From the NCBI GenBank assembly GCA_029582265.1, contig CM055819.1:13503087-13567086 (forward strand): a stretch of DNA of 64,000 nt. The letters are read 5' to 3'. How positions within the stretch are numbered: the stretch's first letter is position 1; every line of letters starts with the position of its first letter. Below are positions 32,437-44,200 of the stretch, in pieces. Source of the DNA: Zoroaster sp. YZ-2022 (Eukaryota > Echinodermata > Asteroidea > Forcipulatida > Zoroasteridae). Under the pieces are notes generated by a model. The model worked only from the letters and a program-made list of their open reading frames with translations, was not told the origin of the DNA and made no database searches. The translations under genes and the position numbers were made by a program.

Positions 32437-33271
32437 TAATAAGTAAGACTAATTGCGGTGACACCATGTGGAATCTCAATTGAGTATTAATTAGTTCTAA
32501 AAAGAACTGGAGGTACAACTCGACGTTTCGATCAGTATGCTCTGATCGTCCTCAGGATCAGGAGAATGCTATAATAAAGATTTGTTGCTGGAAAAACTTT
32601 AATTGGGCATATATTCCATATTGGGCCATTCGTTCGTCATTGCATTTTACTCAAGAAACATGTGTCGGTGGTGTGTTGCAATTATTAATGCGAACTAAAG
32701 AACTGTAATGGGACAGACGTGGACAATGACTTGTTGTAAGTCCAAATTGAACGTAAATTCAAGAATCCCTTTGTAAGTAGAGGCTGTAAAAATAAATTTA
32801 TTTGTAATAAATGAAGTAAAAAATGAGGTTCTGATCGTAACAATCCATCACTACTACACGTATCACCACTATACTATGCCAGTTCTACTTAATAATATAA
32901 TCAAGTGATAGAGGGCGTCCTTCGTTTTCTGCCCATGTGTTGATTATTTCCTCGCAGCTTCATGAAACTTAGAAATTATTTGTATTGGAAATAGTATATC
33001 TACAAAAATTACAAAATCTAAGAAATGTTATTTTAATATTTTAATATCTCAGTCATGTCATTCTGACCTTGTCACCTTCCCCAGGCATTAGTGGGGAAAT
33101 AAAGTCCAAAAACCATCATAAAAGTGGATTTTAAAGATGGTTTTCACTTTCTGTACCCCGATCAGAGCATACTGATCGAAACGTCGAGTTGTACCCCCAG
33201 TTCTTTTCAGAACTAATTACTACTCAATTGGGATTCTTACATGGTGTCACCGCAATTAGTCTTACTTAATA
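32437..33271. mobile_element. Element with about 112-bp inverted termini, family GTAATTGCGGTGACACC, copy 2
   Basis: The left arm (TAAGTAAGACTAATTGCGG to GATCAGTATGCTCTGATCG, 32441-32548) and right arm (CGATCAGAGCATACTGATCG to CCGCAATTAGTCTTACTTA, 33159-33268) are inverted. In copy 1 the arms are fused into one palindrome, so this longer copy shows what lies between them in a less deleted form. No transposase was recognised inside. Confidence 0.75.
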
Positions 33272-33673
33272 TTTGTCAAGTTAAGAAGATATTATTGTGC
33301 AGATATTTTTCATATTTTGGTTCATAACATTAACGGCTAACGTTAACATTATCTCAAATAATAAAACTAAAATATTAATGTTACTTGTTAGCCTAGTTTT
33401 TCTATTATATTTCTGTAATGTCTTCAGGAATTGGTGTTAAACCAATTTTCAGGATTGGGTGTGCTTTGTTATTTACTTGTCGTATCTGATCGCCACTTTT
33501 TAAGGGTTTTTGGATTTTTTTTGCAACCACTAACCAGTTAAAAAAAGATTCTATCAATTTTTTGGGGTACAGAAAGTGAAAACCATCTTTAAAATCCACT
33601 TTTATGATGGTTTTTGGACTTTATTTCCCCACTAATGCCTGGGGAAGGTGACAAGGTCAGAATGACATGACTG
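33048..33673. repeat. Identical 112-bp inverted repeat, arms 402 bp apart
   Basis: 33048-33159 is the exact reverse complement of 33562-33673 as far as I can read. The left arm is inside the element at 32437-33271 and the right arm is outside it. Confidence 0.8.
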
Positions 33674-34340
33674 AGAAAGAAAAATTTGAAGTATGTTCTC
33701 CACCTTCACTTCAGAGATGCCAACATACACGATTTGAGCGTAGCAAATACGATTTTGAGCCGTGAAAACGACTCTACGATAATACTTCATTGAAATATGC
33801 TAATCAAGCCGCCCCAGTATAATTGTATATAGTTACAATACAAGCAAACAATGAATGAACTATTAAGTGTAAAAAAAATATTTAAAAAATTAAAAACTTT
33901 TAAATGTAAACCGCAGTGGTGGTAAAAAGCGACGATAGTGGGATTAGCGGCGAATTCACACGATTATGTATGAATCACAAGCGCGAGCGCGCTGGATTCG
34001 ACTGCCTGTACACCTACCACATGTAGGCCTACCCTGTACATCTGTACATTATTTGCTAGATCGTACCTATTGATCTCTTTTACATAATGGGGAATAATGA
34101 GCATACACGTGGGGAATGAGGTTGTCTGTGAGGTAGCTTGTGTGTACATGTGCGCATTGTGCTCGCGCACATGCATTACCTTTTAATTTCTCGAAGCTTA
34201 AAAAAGAAGGCCGGAACAATGGAGGCTCCTGAGAAAAAAAAGGAGACTTTCTGAACAGAAATACCTTCCGGAATATACAACTGAGTGGCCTGTTATTGTG
34301 AGATCTAAGCTTGACAGTTTCCATGCATTCTGCATTTTTT
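33674..34340. other. Region between CENPM and RRN3, no gene recognised
   Basis: It has some CpG-containing words (AGCGCGAGCGCGCTGG at about 33978) and a CAGAGATGCCAACATAC word at 33714 related to the element at 34341. It may contain the CENPM promoter. Confidence 0.35.
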
Positions 34341-34502
34341 CAGAGCTGCCAACTCTTCCGGATTCTGCGGAAGACTTCCGTATTTGACGGTAATTTACTT
34401 ACTTAAAATATATGCAAGGAGGCCTCTCCTTTTGGTGCCAAAAGGAGAGACCTCGCATATATTTTAAGTCATCCGCAGAATCCGGAAGAGTTGGCAGCTC
34501 TG
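34341..34502. mobile_element. hAT-like foldback MITE, 162 bp
   Basis: Ends CAGAGCTGCCAACTCTTCCG and CGGAAGAGTTGGCAGCTCTG. The arms continue pairing around CCTTTTGGTGCCAAAAGG, the left arm having about 25 extra bases. Flanks are T-rich (CATTTTTT / TTTTTTTT), compatible with an 8-bp duplication but not decisive. Confidence 0.75.
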
Positions 34503-35283
34503 TTTTTTTTGCAAGTGTGACTTAAGTGTCAGGCATGCAGGCAGGTACAACGTCACCAAGCATATAATTAAATTCACTGTCAAACACAAATCCTACCAGT
34601 ACCAGACGGCTGTCGAGTCAACAAAATCCGTTGCTGGGTTTTTCACTCCAGCTCAAGATACCAGCATTATTAATGCTGAAGTGTTATGTGTCGAGCTAAG
34701 GCTATCAATTTGTTATTTGCCTTCGAGACCCCAAGAAAGAGAACAGTTAGTATTATAATCAAAATTTCTAACGTGACTGATGCATGGATTACTAATACGG
34801 AAGATCATTATTGTGAGCTTTTTAAGATAAGATAGGCTACGTCTAGCATTGTTATAATTTCATAATTTTTTCATTGAGTATTTTCCTCCCATTTACTCTG
34901 CCCCTGGTCCCACTACCGCCAGCGGGGTTCACACCGAGTGCGGCGCTGACGCCTGGGTCACTTGCCCAAATTCCGGACATGCCCAAAATCCGGACATGCA
35001 TTTTTTAGTGTTAGATTTTTGCCTTGGAAAAAAATCGGCTTATTTCATTTTTGACCCATTTTTATGTTATCATGAAATTGCCATTATGATTTGTTTTTCC
35101 CCAAAGGAAAAAACATTCTCATCTCATATACCTGTAGACTTGGGAAATATGTTATTATTTTGTGTTATTATCTTGTGATCTTACTCTTTCAATCTTACTC
35201 TTTCACAGATGAATGATATTGACTGATTCCATCTCATTGGATCAGTTAACCAGCAATGCCAGTAAAACTGTCCTGCAAATGTT
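34503..35283. other. RRN3 upstream region and 5' UTR
   Basis: No TATA-type promoter was recognised. Two TTCCGGACATGC-like words lie at 34972-34998. The RRN3 frame has an in-frame TAA at 35263-35265, before the start codon. Confidence 0.4.
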
Positions 35284-38200
35284 ATGCCTGATTCTGTTAC
35301 CATGACAATGGATCCAGATTCCAGCGAGCCGCTGTCCCCCACCTCCAAAGGGAAGACGAATTCAATCAAGAATATTCTTCGAGATTACCAAAAGGTAAAC
35401 TGAAAAATTGGCAGTCTTATTGTGATAATAATAAGGCTGTGTCAGGTATCCGGATACCTGGATACCTGGATACCTGGATACCTGGATACCTGGATACCTG
35501 ACAGAAACTCTCATTACACGATTCCAATTACCTGTAAATGGCTTTTAAAAATTCTGACTGAAAATTTAAACCACACAAATGGAAGTCTCTGATTTCTTTT
35601 TAACAAAATGAAGAAAACTTGGATAAAGGCTTAACCAGTTCGCACCGGGAATAAAAAAGTTTTTCCGAACCCCCGTGGCGGGTTTGTTTTTACCGCACAA
35701 ACACGAACAGTGGTGCTCACCAGAGCGTGACCGGGGAGACCGCGTCTTCCACCGTATGCTTATGGCTCGTTGCCACGTCGACCGGGAATCTATACAAATA
35801 TTCCCGAGAATCCTGTGGCGTGTTTAGACGCTCTCCAATCCGCTGTCCAAAAAAAAATGTGCGTGTATACACGGCCTCCGACGCGAACTGGTTAAGAAGT
35901 AATATTTTCCTGACAGCCTTTCACAGACTTGCTAGCTTTTGTTTGATGTATCTAATTTGTTTTGAGTTGAATGCCATCGTGCAAGTATCACAAGTTGGTA
36001 AATCTTGTGCCTATTTGTCACAGTTATTGGATTAGTGGGAGTGTGGGACACATGAATTCTTTTTGTATGTGTGTGGGGAATGGGGATGCTATGAGTCGTT
36101 TTTAATGAGGCAGGAAATTATTACAGTCAGTCCACATTTATTGTGACTCTAATAAAACAAGAGAAACTTGTGTTAGCATTTTTATGTTATACATTCGGGA
36201 GTATTCACATGTTTTTACCAAAACAAATTATGGGTACCCAGGTATCCGAAAATTTCTAATTTTGGGTATCCGGTTCCTGAAAGAACCGAAACTGCACAGC
36301 CTTTAAAATAGTATTTCTTCTGTGGACTGCAATGTTGTTCTTTATCTGGCAGACATGAGTTAACAAATTTCTTTCAAAGGGAAATTGGTCAAACCTGTCG
36401 GAGCTAGTTGGAGGTAGCCGGAGGTAGCTTTTAAAAGGTGTGCCAGCAAATGAAATGGATATTACATGTACTCACGGATCCTCTGTGTTGTAATCAAAGT
36501 ATTTGGGCAAGATGAGGTCGACTCCTGCCCTCTGTTGCATACACTTGCATCACAACATGGAAGATCTGTGAGCACATGTAATAGCTAGTTCATCTGCTTG
36601 TGCACCTTTTAATAGCTACTTCGCCAAGCTCCGACTACCTCCAGGTTTTACCAATGTTGGTTTTCATTTAATTCCTTGTGTCCCTGATAATGATTATAAA
36701 AGTATTTCTTTTTATCTTTTCTATAATCTAGGGTTCACGTTCTGATTACTTCCAGCTGCTTCACGCCATACCTGACCAAAATCTTGATGTGAGTATTTAG
36801 AATGGTTTTTTCCAGTATTATTTTCAGTAATCAAGAATGTAGAACCAGGATCAATAAGAATTCAAGAAATTTACTTCATAATTTCATTTATCTATATTCC
36901 CAAATTTAATCATTTAATTTAAAGTTAATTATGTACATGTACATTAAACCCTAACCCTGCAACAGGATGCAACAAATGTTAAAATCTGTCGGAATCTTGT
37001 TGAAGGAAACAAAGCACAAAAGCTCTGTTGTCCTTGCTGGTGGATGTTGTTGCACTTAGTAGACTTCACACTTGGATAACTGATGGATGTTGTTGCATTG
37101 ACACCCGCTCATCACCTCGGCAACATATCACCCCAATACTCCTTACACTTCACTGGTTACCTGTCTCCAAACGCATAGAATTCAAAATCCTACTTCTGAC
37201 ATACAAATCCCTCAACCATTCCGCACCCCACTACCTCCATGAACTCCTTCATCCATATCAACCTCGTCGTACCCTCCGTTCCAGCTCTTCATCTCAACTC
37301 GTCCCATACATGTACATCACTCGCACCAAATCATATGGCCATCGCTCGTTCTCACATTCTTCACCCACACTGTGGAACAATTTGCCAAATTTCATAAAAA
37401 CTGCTCCAAATGAAAACATTTTCAAATCAGTGTTAAAACCTTACCTCTTTAATTAACGGCTAATTTTTGTAAGCGCTTCGGGACATTTTGTGTGAGGCGC
37501 TATATAAGTACAGTTTATTATTATTATTATTATTGAGCAGCTCATACTGTATGAGTAATGTTGAGACAGCTCTAGGCCACAGCTCTAAACCACTTTGTCG
37601 TGAGATTCCTCTACAATTTATGCATGTACTGTATGCGTTACTATGACACTAATTTTTGTTGGTGTAAAATCAGCCCATTTGTATAAAGCACTATGTTAAC
37701 TATCATCATATTCAAGGTACCATATGCAGGAATACCTCACAAACACAAACAAGGGCCCTATCACAAAATGAATACCCAAAATATATGATTTTGTTTGGAC
37801 TGTTTCCCTCATCAGCCAGCCACTCTTCTCTTGTGGATCAAACAACTCCAGAAATGCACATCGTCTCTTGGCCAAGAATTTGATCCACTTGTCAAAGCTC
37901 TCTTGGTAAGTACTTCATCATTGTTTCCCTTTTTTACTGTGTAAAAACCCTCTTCAATTTAGAGTAGTTGTACGTACACCTTCCAGGGATGAGATTCTTT
38001 CGACTTTTGGTGGACTTCTGACTTTGGGACTTTGGGACTTTGAAAAACCGACTTTTAATTTCAGTTCCGACTTTTTAGAATATCCGACTTTGACAAGTTG
38101 ACTTTTGAAGTTCCGACCTTTTACTTTCCGACAATGAAAAATGACAATGAAATAATATAAGTTTTGAAGATTTGTGTCACGTCTTTCTTTAATTTTATCG

Positions 38201-41200
38201 CACGCGGCGCGGCCACGGTCGTATATCCCGGCATCCCGGCCCCGGAACCAGGCTGCAATTGGGAGATAAAATAAAACAATGCATTCCATTGGCTCCTGGC
38301 GCCCTCTTTATAAAGTGCATTCATGTTAGGTCAACGAATACTATCAGTCTTGTTTTGTTGGGTTTCCGATTTCAACATGACTGAGCACGGACCTTGCGCT
38401 GCGCTGCAACGCACGTGCAATGGACGTTGTGCAATGGCCAAGCTCGCACAATGACCATTTGTCGACTAGCGGCTGATATTAACTGGTACCCATGCTCAAA
38501 AACATGTGTTGGGTACCAGGCAATATTGACAATTGGTCCTTTTATGCGAACTTGGCCAATGTACATTTGCTGTGGTATGTGCATGCCTGCTTACGGTAAC
38601 TTGTGTGTCCTGCCCGCCGCTGAGAAATTTTTAGATAGTTTAATTGTCTGCACTATGTCTTGTCATAAAGACATCGTTAGTCGGGACACAGGGGGACCGA
38701 CAAAGGAAATCGATAAAGGAATTAAAAAACCCTGGCGGTGGGAATGGGTAGAATCAAAATCTGGAGGATTTTTTCTGTCAGAATTCATCTGGAAATTGAA
38801 AGAGACGGGTAAAGCACTATGCCTGTGGTGCGATGCCGAAATAAACTATGCTGCTAAGGTGACAATGATGACGGCATCAAAAAAGGCCAGAAATGCTGAC
38901 TCCAGAGCAATGAAATCCAGGAGAGGGGATGTAAACTGACATGCTCATACTGGTAACATTTATAATCTAAATTTGTCGCACTTTTTGTCAGATTTTGTTC
39001 TTTCCCCCAATTATCTATTAAAAAAAAATGTACTTCCAAATGACGACATTGTACCATAGTAAATGTCAGGCATTTTCCAATACCTTTCAGTACTGTTTGA
39101 CATTATGACGTATGGACTTCGCATTGCGCGCGTGCTGCGCATGTGTTTGTACAGACTTTGTGCTTTACGTGTGTTCACTTCCCATGACGGAAAAAATTCA
39201 GACTTTTTTTCAGAATCTCATCCCTGACCTTCTTTTTCATCCAAAATAAATGGACAGGGGCAGCATCATATATCACTTGCTGCACTTCCCTGTTCAGATT
39301 TCTGCATTAGCTATGGCTAAATCCAGATCGTTGTAATATGTAGTATGATTGAATTTTATAACTTAGGATCCTTACATATTTAGGTCATTCCACCAGGTTG
39401 GGTGCAAGCTTTGTGATTCATGTAGGTGTCTTGTTACGTAGGTAAATGCACCATTTATTGTCATTTATTATGACTCTTAATTAACATTATTGTAACTTCC
39501 TATTCAAGGCACAGAGATTGATTTCATTCTAATTGGAAGAGTAACTAAGAATGTGCACTCATAATAAGGATAATGAATGGTACATCTACCTACGTAACAA
39601 GGACACCATGTCACAAAGCTTGCCACAACCTGGTGGAATGACCCAAGAATGTGCACTCGTAATAAGGATAATGAATGGTACATCTACCTACATAACAAGG
39701 ACACCATGTCACAAAGCTTGCCCCAACCTGGTGGAATGACCCATGGCCATTTGTGTTTTTAATTTATGCAAAGCTGTTTACGTGTCAATAATTTAATCTG
39801 ATTTTGATATCTGGTTTGCCTGACCAGCTATGTCACTAAGAATCTTTTCATTCTGTTACATCTGAATGTAGCGTGTTGATTGGTCGAGGAAAGGGCGTAA
39901 GTTGATGAAGCAGTATCGTTTGTTTATAACGCATCTCATCTCAGCACACTCGGTGTACCTGGCCTCGGTCCTATCCATGCTTGCCAAGAATCTTGTGCCG
40001 TCAGATCCACCACCAGGTAAGGTCACCCAACCCAGGAAGAGCACTATTCCTCCCTCTCACTCCCTTGAATAATAGGTTACATTGTAAATGTGATTTGAAG
40101 CTTTGCATGATTGATAAGAAAGATAAAGGTTTAAGGGTAATCTCTTCTTGAAAGAAGTTCGGTTCTGAAAAGAACTGAACTGACCAGTTAAGAAAAAACA
40201 CCACATCTTCCAAGGAGAGAATATTACACATGGAGTTACTCATAACCTTATCTTTTAGTGCTGAGTGAGTAGTGCGATTACTCGAGTATTCATGAGTAGT
40301 AATAACTAATCGTATTCGTACTTGCAAATTTGTACTACGCGATTAATCGCGCCGCCACGAGTACCGCAAATGTACTCGCTGTGTGACTGCTATCATTGTC
40401 TACATACCGATGAACGACACACACGTGACCATGAGTAGTAGTTGGCCCACCAGCTGTGTGTATGTGTAGGAACAACACAAGCATTATGTTGTACACCACT
40501 CATTGCATATTGTATATTGTATATACATGTACGTATTACTAGAAAGTAGTTACTACTTCTGTGCGCTGTGTGACTGCTATTATTTTATACATTGTCTACC
40601 AATGAATGACACACCCATGAGTAGTCGTAGTTGATATGCCGTGTGCTGTGGTATTGCGAAACTGATCAGCCGTTATGTAAAGTACGTCCATTCAGTCCCG
40701 CTGCAGCATGACTCAGCGCAAAAAGTAAGATATGGAACTATTTTGGGTTCCAAACTGACCCAAATGATGAAAAAGTCATCATCAACATGTCAAAGTCTTT
40801 AAGATACAGATCCCAGCCCTGGCCCATGTCAAAGATCAAAGGCTCCGAGACGACCACAAGTTTTTAAGATACAGATCCCAGCCCTGGCCCATCAAGGCTA
40901 TCAATTTCAACATTGGCAACGGTCCACAATAGATGTGAGTATATTAAATCTTGAGTTATAGACTTACTAAATACTACTTTTGCTTAAAATAGTAGGCACT
41001 AAGCATCAACTATTATCAAAACGATTGGGATGATTTATGTATTACATCTTTTGTGCTATTTCTGCCATGGTGTTTCGCATTTTCTTGCTCTTTTCATTGG
41101 TTTGCACAGTATAATGCTATTACATAATACTCAATATATTTTTTGTATTTTATTCTAAATGGCATTAATACTTCAGATTAAATATTTCCATTTTGTTTTG

Positions 41201-44200
41201 TGCATTGACAAGCAAGATACGCTGAGCGCAGCCTTTTACTTTGGTTTATTTTTTATACTAGCTTCGCATCTAGTTTGATAAATGCAAAATGTTTTTTGAG
41301 GAATATTATCCGAGTTTGAACTTTTAGTCTCTTAACCCTCCTATGCCCAGGCAGAAATTTGGCCCAGTCAGCACGGCACTCACAAACAGTCACTTGAGTA
41401 TTTTTGGTTGCATTGCCAATTGGTAGGTCAAACCACAGAGTCACACAGAGCTGTGTATGAGTGCACTGCACAAAGTCAATGGGTTGGGAGTTACATACAA
41501 ATTTTGAGTGTCTTTGGGTTTGACCTCCTATCACACAGCCACATGTGTTTGCATGTATTTGAGTGCACTGCACAAAGTCAATGGGTTAAGAGAGACATAC
41601 AAATTTTGAGTGTCTTTGAGTGTTAAACCTATAGGAGGGTTAATTCCCCACTTACTTGCTTAGGTTGGATTTCAAAGGAATGTGAATTTGATTCTTATTT
41701 TGTTTTTGTTTTACAGAGCATCTTTAAGAAGGCCCGTCATTATGCATCATCAAGCACACAAGGGCCGTCGTGTACAACTAGGCATGGGATATGAAGCCAA
41801 TATACACCGTTGAGGAGCCAGGCTTCATCCGCATGCGGGAAAAATTTGACAGCTTGATATTCACTTCTGTCAAGGAAGACATTTGCATCTTCCATCATCC
41901 CCAAGATGTATGAGGATCTGCATTCCACCACAGTTGCTCCCCTTCACAGAAGCATCAGTAGCAACGCATTTATGCATATGCTGCTGGATTGATGGACAGC
42001 CCGAAATATGGCACAATTCCTTGGTGTGACTTTTCACTCCATTGATTCAGCGTGGGAGTTGAAAAGTAGAGTATAGAGTGCCTCCCTTCCCATGATGTCA
42101 AATGCAAGCTTCAAGTTTTTGTTCTGTGTTAAACCTTGTACTATTAGTGCAAATTTATGAACAAACCATTGAGGCCACTCCAAGTCATTGTTATGGAAGG
42201 CAGTGGCTCCTCATAGCTATACTGCATAGTAACATAATGCCTCATATGTTTGTTGGCTTTAGTGATTTGTGATTGAGGAGGCAGTAGAGGGGCTAGAGCA
42301 GGCAAAGAACGGTGATGAAGAGGGAGACGATGAGGAGGCAGACGATGAGGAGGCAGACTGTTCGACATCACTGCCTTTCACACTTTACAAAACACTTGTT
42401 TTGGTCGAACGCAAGCATGGTGTGCAATTGGGATCAACATATTGCAATGCGATTGCATGTCGGACTTTCAACGGCCACATTGGCGATAACATGATGGATG
42501 AGTTACAAGAGCTGTTCACTGAGGATACCTTTTATTGCTTATTGTTGTTTGATGGCAGCTCTGACAAATCCCAAACTGAGAAAGAGGTGATCAGCATTTA
42601 AATTAATTGAGAACGGACTTCCCAAAATAAAGCTCCTAGGGTAAGTATATACAAGTAAAAAATCCCCAAATATTCAAATATTTAAATAAAACAAATGAAC
42701 AAAAAGTGTTTTTGAAGTATTTAAAAAAAAAAGAATGTTACTGACATTGTTCCATGGTTCCATGACTGTGACAGTGCATGGAAATGTTGAATGTTTTAAT
42801 AATATAATTCATAAAAAAGTGGTCAAGTGTCTTTTAACCAGTTCGCGTCGGAGGCCGTGTATACACGCAATTTTTTTTTGCACCACGGATCGGAGAGTGT
42901 CTAAACACGCCATAGGAAACTCCAATATATTTGTATGCATGCTCGGTTGAGCCACGCGTGTATGGTGACATGCTCGGAAGACGTGGCCATGAGCTGTGGA
43001 AGCTTCCATTAACGTGTGTGTGGGAAAAAGAAACCCGCACAGGGGCCCAGAAAAACTTTTTTATTCCCGACGCGAACTGGTTAAAAGTAATACAGAAAAT
43101 TGTAAACAAAAAAGTGATGAAGCTTACCGAGGCTAAGCATGTTTGTATTTAAATAATTCTGCATATTATTTCATTTGAAAATTACTTTTTACCAAGATAG
43201 ATTATCTCTGGTTACAGTGATAAAAATAAAAACAAATATTAATAAAATAAGTTTGTTCATTAGTGTGTTTTTTGTTTTTCTATTTTTACATTCAGAATTG
43301 CTGAACCAAGCCGATTCAGATCGGATACATGATGCCATCACTAAGAAGTGTGAGGAGTGTCTCGGCAGCAGCAGACGGCGCATCAGTCAACTTCGGGAAG
43401 ATTAATAGAGTCCTGACCAAGTTTCAGCAGTCTGCAGCTGCTCCGTGGATGATCAAAATGCATTGTGTTGCACATCGCCTAGAACTATCCTTAATTTAAG
43501 GGAGTCATTTAAGAATACATATTCCACTGAGGTGCGTTAATTGTTACAGCAAATAACATTTTACCATTTTATTGGCAATGGATGCATTTAATATTTCATA
43601 AAACAAAACACTGAAGTATTACAAAACATAATTGGAAAATGTTATCTTTTTAATGGGCAGTGTGAACTTGGGAAAAGCAACTTTACTTTTATTTAAGATG
43701 ATCAGTGTTTTGGGGACTATTGATTATTTTTTTGTACAAATAATCAGAGAATGCAATATTTGTAAACAAATTATAAAATATTAATTTGGAAACAAATAAT
43801 AATAATAATAATAATGTGGACTTATATAGCGCACGTATCCACCAAACTGGTGCTCAAGGCGCATTGCATTATTACCCCTGCTCATCAGGCGCATAAATCA
43901 TTCCTGAAAACCATCTCAGCTCCCTCGGGAGTATACTGCTCAATTGCTGCCATTACAGCGCATATAGGGCTAATCAAACACAACAACCAACTCTGCCCTC
44001 ACAGGTACCCATTTACCCCTGGGTGGAGAGAAGCAATTATGGTAAAGTGTCTTGCTCAAGGACACAAGTACCATGGCTGCGGTCGGGATTCGAACCCACA
44101 TTCTGACAACTCGCCCATCAGAACACAAATCCGATGCACTAAACCGCTCGACCATGGCACACCACAATTACATAAAGCAATTGCCTTTCATTGATAAAAC

